64,000 bases of DNA, taken from contig JADGAX010000008.1 in NCBI GenBank assembly GCA_015231795.1, forward strand, positions 62,001 to 126,000. Direction: 5' to 3'. This DNA comes from Alphaproteobacteria bacterium. GTDB lineage: Bacteria; Pseudomonadota; Alphaproteobacteria; Rhodospirillales; WMHbin7. The notes beneath the pieces are model-generated. The model was not told the DNA's origin, ran no database searches, and was given only the letters and a program-made list of their open reading frames with translations. How positions within the stretch are numbered: the first letter of the stretch is position 1; each line of letters starts with the position of its first letter. Below, piece by piece: positions 34,502 through 43,048 of the stretch. Both the position numbers and the translations under genes were made by a program.

Positions 34502-35155
34502 CTAAACTTCGGGCGTTTTCGGGGCGGCGTTGGAAGCCGCCAGGGCTTCGGCCTCTTCGGCGGCGATGGCCGCCTGTTGGGCGCGCCTGCGCTTCATGGT
34601 GCTAAAGAACCACAGCACGACGAACAGGGCGACGAAACCGCCCATGATGTGGAATTTGTACGCCCCCAGCCATTCGCCCATGGCGACGCCCAGGAAATAG
34701 CCGCCCCAGGCGAAGGCATTGGCCCAGACGGCGGCGGCGATGAAATTGAGGATGAAATATTTCAAGCGCGAAACGCCGCTCATGCCGATCACGAAGGGGC
34801 TGATGTTGCGCACGCCGTAGATGAAACGGAAAGACAGGATGAACAGGGTCTGATGGTCGCGGACCATGTGAAAGGCCCATTCGACTTTCTTTTCCATGCC
34901 CGGCCAGCGGGCCAGCAAGGGCTGTCCGTAGCGCCGTCCGATATAGAAATAGAACTGATCGCCGATGAAGCTGCCCATCAGCGCGAACAGCATGACCAGC
35001 CAGATATTGATGTGATAAGTGCCTTCCTGGGCCAAGTATCCCAGCACGATGATGAAGGTTTCGCCTTCCAAAAAGGTCCAGATCACCACCACCGCATAGA
35101 CAAGGTAATGGTAGCTTTCCAGAAAGCTGCGAGCGTGCTGTAAGATTTCGTCCAA
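34502..35155 (-). CDS. DedA-family membrane protein
   Basis: 217 residues, apparent TTG start with no strong ribosome site and no better in-frame start. DedA/VTT signatures are FLEGETFIIVLGYLAQEG, GSFIGDQFYFYIGRRYG and FRFIYGVRNISPFVIGMSG; about five hydrophobic segments. DedA proteins are inner-membrane lipid scramblase or flippase-type proteins that recycle undecaprenyl phosphate or phospholipids. The C-terminus is a charged, Ala/Glu-rich tail. Convergent with the lytic transglycosylase gene. Confidence 0.87.
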   Translation of the reverse strand: MDEILQHARSFLESYHYLVYAVVVIWTFLEGETFIIVLGYLAQEGTYHINIWLVMLFALMGSFIGDQFYFYIGRRYGQPLLARWPGMEKKVEWAFHMVRDHQTLFILSFRFIYGVRNISPFVIGMSGVSRLKYFILNFIAAAVWANAFAWGGYFLGVAMGEWLGAYKFHIMGGFVALFVVLWFFSTMKRRRAQQAAIAAEEAEALAASNAAPKTPEV

Positions 35156-35246
35156 GATGGTCCCGGGTGCAAAGCGCTGGCGTTTTTTTCAATGTCGTCA
35201 AGACGGAGGCTTCCGTCAATGGCCGACCTTCCTTTTCGCAAGTGCG

Positions 35247-36353
35247 CTATTTGTGACCCGCCAGGGGCAGGCTGTCCAGCGGATAAAGACGCGTCACATG
35301 CCCCATCTTGCGACCTGGGCGCATTTGCGTTTTTCCATACAGGTGCAATTTGGCGTTGGGTTCGCCCAACAGGGCTTCCCACTTGCCGGCCGCTTCGCCG
35401 ATCAGATTGGTCATCACCGCGTCGGAATGACGTCGGGGCGATCCCAGGGGCAGGCCGCAAACGGCGCGCACCACTTGCTCGAACTGGCTGGTCAGGCAGG
35501 CGTCGATCGTCCAATGGCCGGAATTATGGGGTCTGGGCGCCATTTCATTGACCAGCAGGCGGCCATCGCCGGTCAGGAACATCTCGACCGCCAGCACGCC
35601 GACCAGATTTAAAGCATCGACCGCCTGATGGGCGATGGCCAGCGCTTTGTCGCGCAGATCGCTGGAAATCGGCGCCGGGGCGGTGGTGGTGTCCAGGATA
35701 TGGTGGGTGTGAACATTTTCCACCACATCCCAAGCCGCCCAGCTTCCATCCAGGCCGCGGGCGACCAGGGCCGATATCTCGCGCTCGAACGTCACAAAAC
35801 CTTCAAGAACCGCCCGCTCCGTCGCCAGACTGTCCCAGGCTTGGTCCAGATTGGTGTCCGGGCCGATCTTGACCTGCCCTTTGCCGTCATAGCCAAGCCT
35901 GGCCGTCTTCAGGATCGAGGGCGTGCCGAGTTCCAGCACGGCGGCCTTCAGATCAAGGGCCGAACCGACGTCGCGCCAAGGCGCCGTCTCGATGCCGAGA
36001 TCGTTGAAGAAGCGCTTCTCGCAAAGCCGGTCCTGGGCGGTTTCCAGCGCATACGATCCGGGCCGCACGGGAATCAAGCGCTCGAGAAAACGCACCGGAC
36101 TGGACGGAATGTTCTCGAATTCCAGCGTGACCGCATCGACCTGGGACGCGAACTTGGCCAGCGCCGCCTCGTCTTCGAACGAAGCCACGGTGACGGCGTC
36201 CGACACCTGGGCGGCGGGGCTGTTTTCTTCCGGCGTGAAGATATGCGCCCGATAGCCCAGCGACGCCGCCGCCAGGGCCGTCATGCGGCCCAATTGTCCG
36301 CCGCCTAAAATGCCAATGGTGCCGCCGGGCGGAATCGGACGATGAGAGGGCAT
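35247..36353 (-). CDS. purK: 5-(carboxyamino)imidazole ribonucleotide synthase
   Basis: 368 residues. ATP-grasp enzyme: IGILGGGQLGRM, TLEFENIP, SILKTARLGYDGKGQ and EMAPRPHNSGHWTID are PurK hallmarks. It makes N5-CAIR from AIR, bicarbonate and ATP in purine synthesis. It lies 12 bases after purE on the same strand, the classic purEK operon. No anomaly seen. Confidence 0.96.
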   Translation of the reverse strand: MPSHRPIPPGGTIGILGGGQLGRMTALAAASLGYRAHIFTPEENSPAAQVSDAVTVASFEDEAALAKFASQVDAVTLEFENIPSSPVRFLERLIPVRPGSYALETAQDRLCEKRFFNDLGIETAPWRDVGSALDLKAAVLELGTPSILKTARLGYDGKGQVKIGPDTNLDQAWDSLATERAVLEGFVTFEREISALVARGLDGSWAAWDVVENVHTHHILDTTTAPAPISSDLRDKALAIAHQAVDALNLVGVLAVEMFLTGDGRLLVNEMAPRPHNSGHWTIDACLTSQFEQVVRAVCGLPLGSPRRHSDAVMTNLIGEAAGKWEALLGEPNAKLHLYGKTQMRPGRKMGHVTRLYPLDSLPLAGHK

Positions 36354-36365
36354 GAAGTTGTTCCG

Positions 36366-36848
36366 TCAGACCGGTTCGTCGGCGACCGAGGCCGTCTGGG
36401 TGGCCCTTCTTTCATCGACGGCTTGGGCCAGTTTGGGGTCCGACAGGGCCAGGACGCTGGCGGCCAGCAAGGCGGCGTTGACGGCGCCCGCCCTTCCGAT
36501 GGCCAATGTACCCACGGGAATGCCCGCAGGCATCTGGACGATGGACAACAGACTGTCCATGCCTTTCAAGGCCTGACTTTCGACGGGAACGCCGAACACC
36601 GGCAAGCGGGTCATGGACGCGGTCATGCCGGGCAGATGGGCAGCCCCGCCCGCCCCCGCGATGATGACCTTAAGCCCCCTGGACACGGCGCTTTCGGCGT
36701 AATCGACCAGCCGCTTGGGCGTGCGATGGGCCGAAACGATGCGCACTTCATGCGCCACGCCAAGTTCATCCAGGATCCCAGCGGCATGGCGCATGGTCTC
36801 CCAGTCGGATTGGCTGCCCATGATGATGCCGACCAACGGCTGGCTCAT
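36366..36848 (-). CDS. purE: N5-carboxyaminoimidazole ribonucleotide mutase
   Basis: 160 residues. Class I Pur[38 protein letters not shown] and the [17 protein letters not shown] segment. It converts N5-CAIR to CAIR, the step after PurK, and the genes are adjacent in the order purE-purK. The upstream 120 bases contain the ydcH terminator, so purEK probably has its own promoter. No purine riboswitch was recognised in this short gap. Confidence 0.96.
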   Translation of the reverse strand: MSQPLVGIIMGSQSDWETMRHAAGILDELGVAHEVRIVSAHRTPKRLVDYAESAVSRGLKVIIAGAGGAAHLPGMTASMTRLPVFGVPVESQALKGMDSLLSIVQMPAGIPVGTLAIGRAGAVNAALLAASVLALSDPKLAQAVDERRATQTASVADEPV

Positions 36849-36917
36849 AACGCGAAAGGCCCTTTAGCCACAGGAAAGCGGGGATTATAGGGAGGACGCC
36901 GCCGGATGCAATAAATA

Positions 36918-36944
36918 ACAAAGGGCCGGTCCTAAGACCGGCCC
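36918..36944 (-). terminator. Rho-independent terminator after ydcH
   Basis: GGGCCGGTC (36923-36931) pairs with GACCGGCCC (36936-36944) over a four-base loop. On the minus strand the stem is followed by TTTGTTATTTATT. It lies 24 bases after the ydcH stop. Confidence 0.8.
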
Positions 36945-36967
36945 TCGAAAGATCGGGAATGCCTGGA

Positions 36968-37132
36968 TCAAGGACTAAGTCGATGCATCTCGTCCTTAAG
37001 CCGCAATTTCTGGCGTTTCAATTCGTGAATTTGAACATCGTCGGGACTGGGGCGGTGGGTCTCGTTTTCCAACGCCGCCTCAAGCGCGGCATGTTTGGTA
37101 CGTAAAGATTCCAGGCGGTCCTCTATGCTCAT
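36968..37132 (-). CDS. YdcH/DUF465 small protein
   Basis: 54 residues from ATG 37132 with GGAGG six bases upstream (the frame extends ten codons further but lacks a ribosome site there). MSIEDRLESLRTKHAALEAAL followed by DDVQIHELKRQKLRLKDEM is the DUF465 helical hairpin. Function unknown; widespread in alphaproteobacteria. A second, divergent paralogue lies at 39.2 kb. Confidence 0.88.
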   Translation of the reverse strand: MSIEDRLESLRTKHAALEAALENETHRPSPDDVQIHELKRQKLRLKDEMHRLSP

Positions 37133-37234
37133 TTCGAGCCTCCATGTGAGTTGGTGGCCCAAGAATCCTAACCGAAACCCGTTGTGGATAAAACAACAAC
37201 TGGGTCAGCATTTATGACCTTGCCGGGGAACGGC

Positions 37235-38056
37235 TTAAGGCGGAAGGGAAAAATCGATATTCCGGCCCTTGATGCTGCGATGCAGCGCTTCCCCCCCATC
37301 CCCGGCCATCTGGTCGAAATAGCGCAGCACCACCGGCTTTTGGGCCGAGAAGGTGATCACCCAATGGTCCAGCAGGCGCCTGACCTCGGTATCCAGATTG
37401 TTGGGCAGGCATTCGATGACATAGGCGGCATAACGCGATTTGAGGTGGGGCGGGCAGAAATAGGCCTTGTTGGGCGACAGGGCCAGGGGAACGAAATCGG
37501 CGCGCCCCTTGAAGGTGGCCAGAATGCCCTCGGTGACTTCGGGCATCAGGTAGGAGAACACGTCGTCAAAGACGATCACGCCGTCTGGCGAGGTGGCTTC
37601 GAGCGCGATCTTTGAATCGGCCAGGATATGCGTCAATCGATGGTCGCCATCGACGTGAAACAGGCGGGCCTTGCCTTGACCCACCTTTTCCAGGACCCGC
37701 GCCGGTTCCTTGGTCGTATCCGCCTTGACCAGATTGAAGCGGCCCAGGTCGAACCCCAGTTCAAGCGCGTTGCCGATGAAAGCGTCGGGATGGTTGTAGG
37801 GCGGATTGGGCCAGTAAAGATCGAAGATGTCGATCGCCTGCATCCGTTCGCCAGGCCTTAGCAGATGCGCCATCAGAAAGGCCGAGCGGCCATGCAAAAC
37901 GCCGATTTCCGCCATGTCGCCCGTAACACCCGCCCCTTTCTGCGCCAAATCCAGGGCTAAAAACAGCCCGGCATCCAGGGGCGACAGAAAGCCCTGCACG
38001 CCCTCCATGCGGTTCGAGATGTAATCAAGGGCGGGCAGATAGGGCGAGTCTTCCAC
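37235..38056 (-). CDS. Class I SAM-dependent methyltransferase-like protein
   Basis: 273 residues from a GTG at 38056, six bases after the phosphofructokinase stop. The open frame runs further upstream only because it overlaps that gene. DMAEIGVLHGRSAFLMAHL is motif I of the class I methyltransferase fold, followed by MQAIDIFDLYWPNPPYNHP and LFHVDGDHRLTHILADSKIAL, typical of TylF or cephalosporin-hydroxylase-like sugar or glycan methyltransferases (Methyltransf_24). Likely cytoplasmic; substrate unknown. Probably co-transcribed with pfkA. A 100-base gap with no clear motif separates it from ydcH. Confidence 0.72.
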   Translation of the reverse strand: MEDSPYLPALDYISNRMEGVQGFLSPLDAGLFLALDLAQKGAGVTGDMAEIGVLHGRSAFLMAHLLRPGERMQAIDIFDLYWPNPPYNHPDAFIGNALELGFDLGRFNLVKADTTKEPARVLEKVGQGKARLFHVDGDHRLTHILADSKIALEATSPDGVIVFDDVFSYLMPEVTEGILATFKGRADFVPLALSPNKAYFCPPHLKSRYAAYVIECLPNNLDTEVRRLLDHWVITFSAQKPVVLRYFDQMAGDGGEALHRSIKGRNIDFSLPP

Positions 38057-38061
38057 TGCCC

Positions 38062-39162
38062 TTACACCTTGGCTTCGCCGACATAGATGCCAAGCCCCTG
38101 CGCCGAGCGCAGCAGGGGATCGTCCAGCGAGACCGAGCGCGTGACACCGGCGACTTCGGCCAGGGGCACGTCGGTGACGCCACGGCCTTGCCAAGCCACC
38201 ATGCGGTCGAAACGCTCATAGGCCACCAGATCGACCGCATGCACGCCGAAGGCCGAAGCCAGAACGCGGTCGCGCATCGAAGGCGTGCCGCCCCGCTGCA
38301 CATGGCCCAGCACCGTATAGCGGGTTTCGGCGCCCACCAGATTGGCCAGCTTGTCGGACAGATAATGGCCGATGCCGCCGTAACGCACCTGTTGGTCGGA
38401 ATGGGCCACCGTGACCGGACCGCCGGTTTCCGTTTTCACGCCCTCGGCCACCACCATCAGCCCGTGATTGCGCCCAGTGGCCTTCACCCTGTCGAGCTTG
38501 GCCTTCACCCCCTCCAGCGTATAGGGAATTTCGGGGATCAGGATCACGTCGGCGCCGCCCGCCACGCCGGAATGCAGGGCGATATGACCCGCGTCGCGGC
38601 CCATCACTTCCAGAATCATGATGCGATGATGGCTGGCCGCCGTGGGCTGCAACCGGTCCAGCGCTTCGACGCAGACATCGACGGCGGTGTTGAACCCCAC
38701 CGAGGATTGCGTCAGGTGCACGTCGTTGTCGATGGTCTTGGGCACGGCGACCAGGGGAATGTTGCCCTGCTGGGCCAGTTTGCGGATGATGCGCAAGGAC
38801 CCGTCGCCGCCGATGGCGATCATGGCGTCGATGCCAAGCTCGCGCACCGCCTCGATAAGTTCGTTCGACCGGTCCTTCTTCGTGCCGTCCGGCATCGGAA
38901 AGGCGAAGGGGTCGCCCTTGTTGGTGGTGCCCAGGAAGGTGCCGCCCTGGCGCAGCATGTCGCCGCCGCAAACGTTGAGATCGAGTTCCAGATACTGCAA
39001 GGGCCGCTGCATCAGGCCCATCGTGCCGTCCTTGATGCCCAGCACCCGCCAGCCATAGCCATCGACGGCCCTGGCCACCACGGCGCGGATCACCGCGTTC
39101 AGCCCGGCGCAGTCGCCCCCCGAGGTCAGAACCGCTATCGTCTTTTTGTGGCTGTTGGCCAT
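38062..39162 (-). CDS. pfkA: 6-phosphofructokinase
   Basis: 366 residues. Substrate motifs are LTSGGDCAGLNAVIR, AIGGDGSLRI, PKTIDNDVHLT and MGRDAGHIAL. The GGDGS glycine is the ATP-type residue, while PKTIDND carries the lysine seen in PPi-type and some ATP-type long enzymes. The donor is thus most likely ATP but not certain. It phosphorylates fructose 6-phosphate in the Embden-Meyerhof pathway, notable since many related alphaproteobacteria use mainly the Entner-Doudoroff route. Followed closely by a methyltransferase gene. Confidence 0.92.
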   Translation of the reverse strand: MANSHKKTIAVLTSGGDCAGLNAVIRAVVARAVDGYGWRVLGIKDGTMGLMQRPLQYLELDLNVCGGDMLRQGGTFLGTTNKGDPFAFPMPDGTKKDRSNELIEAVRELGIDAMIAIGGDGSLRIIRKLAQQGNIPLVAVPKTIDNDVHLTQSSVGFNTAVDVCVEALDRLQPTAASHHRIMILEVMGRDAGHIALHSGVAGGADVILIPEIPYTLEGVKAKLDRVKATGRNHGLMVVAEGVKTETGGPVTVAHSDQQVRYGGIGHYLSDKLANLVGAETRYTVLGHVQRGGTPSMRDRVLASAFGVHAVDLVAYERFDRMVAWQGRGVTDVPLAEVAGVTRSVSLDDPLLRSAQGLGIYVGEAKV

Positions 39163-39219
39163 GCGCGCTGTCCCTTATGCAACTTGTTCAAATGGTTTTG
39201 AGTCTGCTAGTCTTGGCCC

Positions 39220-39426
39220 ATGATCGACGAGACCCAGGAAGAACTCAAGGCCCGGCTTGCCATGCTTCGAACGGAGCATCGCGATCTCGACGACGTCATC
39301 GCCACGCTGGCCGAGAAAGCCCCCCTGGATCAAATACAGATGCAACGCCTGAAAAAACGCAAGCTGCTTCTGAAGGATCAGATCAGCAAGCTCGAGAATA
39401 TTTTGTTACCGGACATTATCGCTTAA
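39220..39426 (+). CDS. YdcH/DUF465 small protein, second copy
   Basis: 68 residues. ELKARLAMLRTEHRDLDDVIATL and DQIQMQRLKKRKLLLKDQISKLE form the DUF465 helical hairpin with the conserved LKKRKLLLKD core. Function unknown. Paralogue of the protein encoded at 37.0 kb, only about half identical by eye. The stop overlaps the end of the convergent YafQ toxin gene by 4 bases. Confidence 0.87.
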   Translation: MIDETQEELKARLAMLRTEHRDLDDVIATLAEKAPLDQIQMQRLKKRKLLLKDQISKLENILLPDIIA

Positions 39427-39704
39427 TCGAACAGATCGGCATGGGTGCCGGTTCTGGTTAAAACCAGTTCCTCCTCAGAGACAAGCCAGATCAGCAACCA
39501 GTCGGCTTCGACGTGACACTCCCAGTGCGGCGCCCAGTCGCCTGACAGGCGATGAGGCCGGTTGCGGGGATCGATGGGCAGGCCCGATTGCAGCCTTTCA
39601 ACGACAGACCATAGTTTCTCGAGATTCTTCCCGCGCTTCCTGGCCAGCTTCAGATCGCGCTCGAACTGGCGCGTCGTAACGATATCCAGGGGAAAGGGCG
39701 GCAT
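39423..39704 (-). CDS. yafQ: YafQ/RelE-family mRNA interferase toxin
   Basis: 93 residues from ATG 39704, which overlaps the antitoxin stop by one base (TGATG). TTRQFERDLKLARKRGKNLEKLWSVVE and HRLSGDWAPHWECHVEADWLLIWLV are YafQ signatures, with the HxxxxDW pattern of the catalytic region. The ending VLTRTGTHADLF also fits. It cleaves mRNA on the ribosome. The frame is open 13 codons further, inside the antitoxin gene. Confidence 0.9.
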   Translation of the reverse strand: MPPFPLDIVTTRQFERDLKLARKRGKNLEKLWSVVERLQSGLPIDPRNRPHRLSGDWAPHWECHVEADWLLIWLVSEEELVLTRTGTHADLFD

Positions 39705-39961
39705 CAGCGATGGGCCGCTCTCAAAGCCTCCAGGCTTTTCCACTTCTTCAAATTCTTGCCCTGCCCAGCATCCCGCATCGCCGCCAGCGTCGCCTTGTTG
39801 GGGATTTTCACCTCGAAGGGCAAACCGTGCTGCAGCGTGACCTGTTTGTAGAACAAGGTGATCGCCTCGGTCGAGGTCAGGCCAAGTGCTTCGAACACGG
39901 CCTCTGCCTCATGCTTGAGGTCAGGTTCTACCCGGGCGCGGATGGTCTCGGTTTTGGGCAT
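39704..39961 (-). CDS. dinJ: RelB/DinJ-family antitoxin
   Basis: 85 residues. KTETIRARVEPDLKHEAEAVFEALGLTSTEAITLFYKQV is the RHH DinJ/RelB N-terminus, followed by a helix that wraps the toxin (LPFEVKIPNKATLAAM). Dimers repress their own operon. A six-base inverted repeat lies just upstream of the start. This is the second type II module in the window, 7 kb from the ParDE pair. Confidence 0.9.
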   Translation of the reverse strand: MPKTETIRARVEPDLKHEAEAVFEALGLTSTEAITLFYKQVTLQHGLPFEVKIPNKATLAAMRDAGQGKNLKKWKSLEALRAAHR

Positions 39962-39986
39962 GGCGGTTCTCCGTTTCCAGAAACGT

Positions 39987-40000
39987 ACCCCAAATGGGGT
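39987..40000. promoter_or_regulatory. Inverted repeat, candidate DinJ operator
   Basis: ACCCCA-AA-TGGGGT is a perfect six-base inverted repeat with a two-base centre, 26 bases before the dinJ start. Position and symmetry suit autoregulation by the antitoxin. Confidence 0.5.
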
Positions 40001-40090
40001 GCAGATACAAGAGACGCGAGAAGCCAGAGAGAAGCGAGATCAATAGAGAAACAGGGACAGGTCTTGATTGTTTCCTGATTTTACCGTCGC

Positions 40091-40831
40091 CTAAACCGCC
40101 GGGTCGCAGCGCAAAAGCGCCTCTTCGGCCGGTTCGCCGGGTTCAAACCTTTGCGCTTTCCAAGAAATCTCGACCGGGATGCGCTCGCCCTCCCATTCGA
40201 ACAGGCGCATGCCCAACTGCTCCATCACGCTGTCGATCTTGTGGACGGCCTGTTCTTGCGTGGCCTGCGGCATGACGACGGCCAGACAGGGGCCGCCCAG
40301 ACAGCCCACGATGTCGGTCTGGCGAACCTGATTGACCAGCACTTCGGTCACTTGCGCCAACAGCGCATCCGACGCATGCAGGCCGAAGCGCCCCCGCAGC
40401 ATGTCGCAGGTGCGAATGTCGAAGCGGGCCAGCGACCCGGCAATCGCCGAACGTTCGGAATAGTCCTTCAGGCGCGTCAGTTCGCGCAGAAAGGCGCGCC
40501 GGTTGAAGCAGCCGGGCAGCCAGGCGTGCTTGTCGGCCTGCTCCTCCAGCCATTTCATGCGGCTGTCGCGCTGCTCGATCTCGGCGCGCAGACGGTCCAT
40601 TTCGGAAACCATTGAATTGAGCGCCTTTTGCACTTCGGGCGTCAGTTTGCGCTCGGGGATGCCCAGCACCGAGGCGATGTCGGAAAAGACATGGCGCAGC
40701 GAGGGCGTTCGCTTGTTGCGCTGCTGCTGCCCGCCATAGCTGCCATAGCCAAGCCCGGCGCTGGGGCCGCTGGCGGGCGACGATGCCCCCGCAGCTTGCG
40801 CCGAGGCGGTGGTGAGAGGTATCTCGGCCAT
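40091..40831 (-). CDS. Degenerate GGDEF-domain protein
   Basis: 246 residues from ATG 40831 (GGAAAGG six bases upstream). A Gly/Ser-rich start is followed by a short coiled coil (VSEMDRLRAEIEQRDSRMKWLEEQ). The remainder is a GGDEF fold (LPGCFNRRAFLRELTRL, then CLGGPCLAVVMPQATQEQA) in which the catalytic GGDEF motif is replaced by GGPCL. So it cannot be a normal diguanylate cyclase; it may act as a c-di-GMP or GTP receptor or a structural partner. It is monocistronic and divergent from prpE. Cytoplasmic. Confidence 0.72.
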   Translation of the reverse strand: MAEIPLTTASAQAAGASSPASGPSAGLGYGSYGGQQQRNKRTPSLRHVFSDIASVLGIPERKLTPEVQKALNSMVSEMDRLRAEIEQRDSRMKWLEEQADKHAWLPGCFNRRAFLRELTRLKDYSERSAIAGSLARFDIRTCDMLRGRFGLHASDALLAQVTEVLVNQVRQTDIVGCLGGPCLAVVMPQATQEQAVHKIDSVMEQLGMRLFEWEGERIPVEISWKAQRFEPGEPAEEALLRCDPAV

Positions 40832-41075
40832 TGCCATCCTTTCCGTTGCAGGGCCAAGTAGGAACAAACCGTCCGCCGACCATTTCTTGGCCTAGCGCAA
40901 GATGTTGTCACACTATATCACAATTTCAATTGCGGCGAAGGGGGCATACAACCTTTCCAGCGCCTCCCCGTTCGGGCGGTTTTTCGGGTAGGAGAGGCTT
41001 GCCAACGCCCCCCGGCCTGTCGCAAACTGCGACCCTAAAAAGAATTAGGCCTAATCTCAAAGAAGGAAACGCACC

Positions 41076-42983
41076 ATGAGCGGCCGTTACGCCGAAGACT
41101 ATCAGCGCTCGATCAATGACCCCAACGGCTATTGGGCCGATGCCGCCAAGGACATCGTCTGGTCCAAGCCCTATGCCAAGGTGCTGGACGATTCGAAGCC
41201 CCCCTTCTATCGCTGGTTCACGGGCGGCGAGGTCAATACCTGCTTCAACGCGTTGGACCGCCATGTCGAGGAGGGGCGCGCCGATCAGGCGGCGCTGATC
41301 TATGACAGCCCGGTCACCAACACCAAAGCCACCTTCACCTATCGCGAATTGCGAGACGCCGTTGCGTCGTTCGCGGGCGTGCTGGCCGGTCTGGGCGTGG
41401 CCAAGGGCGACCGCGTGATTCTGTACATGCCGATGGTGCCCGAAGCCGCCATCGCCATGCTGGCCTGCGCCCGCCTGGGCGCCGTGCATTCCGTGGTCTT
41501 CGGCGGTTTCGCCGCCAACGAATTGGCGACCCGCATCAACGACGCCAAGCCCAAGGTGATCGTGTCCGCCTCTTGCGGCATCGAAGTGGCGAAGGTGATT
41601 CCCTACAAGCATCTGCTGGACGGCGCCATCGACATGGCGACCCACAAGCCCAGCCATTGCGTGATCTTGCAGCGCCCGATGGAAAAGGCCGACATGGTGC
41701 CGGGGCGCGACGTCGATTGGGCCGAAGCGGTCAAAACCGCCAAGCCCGCCGATTGCGTGCCGGTGGCCGCCACCGACCCGCTTTACATCCTCTATACGTC
41801 GGGCACCACCGGCCAGCCCAAGGGCGTTGTGCGCGACAATGGCGGCCATATGGTGGCCTTGAAGAAATCGATGAAGACCGTCTACGACATGGACCCCGGC
41901 GACGTGTTCTGGGCGGCTTCCGACGTTGGCTGGGTGGTCGGCCACAGCTATATCGTTTACGCGCCCCTTTTGCACGGCTGCACCACCATCTTGTACGAAG
42001 GCAAGCCGGTGGGCACGCCCGACGCGGGCGCCTTCTGGCGCGTGATCTCGGAACACAAGGTCAAGGCGCTGTTCACCGCGCCAACCGCCTTTCGCGCCAT
42101 CAAGCGCGACGATCCGAACGCCGAATTCTTGAAAAAGTACGACATGAGCTGTTTCAAGACGCTGTTCCTGGCGGGCGAGCGTTGCGACCCCGACACGCTG
42201 AAATGGGCCGAAGACCATCTGAAGGTGCCGGTGGTCGATCACTGGTGGCAGACCGAGACCGGCTGGGCCATTTGCGCCAATCCGATGGGGCTTGAGCGTT
42301 TTGCCGTCAAGCCCGGCTCGCCCACCAAGGCCGTGCCCGGTTGGGACGTGCAGGTGCTGGACGAAGCGCATCATCCGGCCAAGCCAGGCCAGGTGGGGGC
42401 GTTGGTGATGAAACTGCCGCTGCCTCCGGGCAGTTTGCCGACGCTGTGGAACGCAGACGAGCGCTATGTCCAAAGCTATCTCGAGGAGTTTCCGGGCTTT
42501 TACAAAACCGGCGACGCGGGCTTCATCGACGAGGACGGTTACGTCTATGTCATGAGCCGCACCGACGACATCATCAATGTCGCCGGACACCGCCTAAGCA
42601 CCGGCGGCATGGAGGAAGTGCTGGCCAATCACCCCGACGTCGCCGAATGCGCCGTCATCGGCGTTGCCGACCAGTTGAAAGGCCAATTGCCTTTGGGCTT
42701 CGTAGTGCTGAAGGCGGGCGTCACCAAACCGCACAACGAGATCGTGAAGGAAATCGTGGCCATGGTGCGCGACCGCATCGGACCCGTCGCCGCCTTCAAG
42801 ACGGCGTTGGTGGTCAAGCGCCTGCCCAAAACCCGCTCGGGAAAAATTCTGCGCGGCACCATGCAAAAGATCGCCGACCAGCAGGAGTACAAGATGCCCG
42901 CCACCATCGACGATCCGCAAATTCTGGGCGAGATCGACGAGGCCTTGACCGAAGTGGGCTACGCCCACGGCAGAAAGGAATAA
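41076..42983 (+). CDS. prpE: Propionyl-CoA synthetase (AMP-forming)
   Basis: 635 residues, acyl-CoA synthetase of the acetyl/propionyl type. Motifs are YTSGTTGQPKGVVRDNGGH (AMP-binding), WWQTETGW, GFYKTGDAG and the C-terminal KTRSGKILRGTM with the catalytic, acetylation-sensitive lysine. The opening MSGRYAEDYQRSINDPNGYWADAA and the RDNGGH segment favour PrpE over Acs. It activates propionate (or acetate) with ATP and CoA. The upstream AAGAAGGAAACGC ribosome site fits the ATG. A strong terminator follows. Confidence 0.92.
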   Translation: MSGRYAEDYQRSINDPNGYWADAAKDIVWSKPYAKVLDDSKPPFYRWFTGGEVNTCFNALDRHVEEGRADQAALIYDSPVTNTKATFTYRELRDAVASFAGVLAGLGVAKGDRVILYMPMVPEAAIAMLACARLGAVHSVVFGGFAANELATRINDAKPKVIVSASCGIEVAKVIPYKHLLDGAIDMATHKPSHCVILQRPMEKADMVPGRDVDWAEAVKTAKPADCVPVAATDPLYILYTSGTTGQPKGVVRDNGGHMVALKKSMKTVYDMDPGDVFWAASDVGWVVGHSYIVYAPLLHGCTTILYEGKPVGTPDAGAFWRVISEHKVKALFTAPTAFRAIKRDDPNAEFLKKYDMSCFKTLFLAGERCDPDTLKWAEDHLKVPVVDHWWQTETGWAICANPMGLERFAVKPGSPTKAVPGWDVQVLDEAHHPAKPGQVGALVMKLPLPPGSLPTLWNADERYVQSYLEEFPGFYKTGDAGFIDEDGYVYVMSRTDDIINVAGHRLSTGGMEEVLANHPDVAECAVIGVADQLKGQLPLGFVVLKAGVTKPHNEIVKEIVAMVRDRIGPVAAFKTALVVKRLPKTRSGKILRGTMQKIADQQEYKMPATIDDPQILGEIDEALTEVGYAHGRKE

Positions 42984-43002
42984 GCGAGGCTATCGAGAAG
43001 AG

Positions 43003-43040
43003 AACCGGCCGGGAACGCAAATTTCCCGGCCGGTTTTTTT
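43003..43040 (+). terminator. Rho-independent terminator after prpE
   Basis: AACCGGCCGGGAA (43003-43015) pairs with TTCCCGGCCGGTT (43023-43035) and runs into seven T. It also lies just beyond the convergent chemoreceptor stop (43049) and may serve both, though the minus-strand T run is poor. Confidence 0.85.
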
Positions 43041-43048
43041 GTTGCTTG

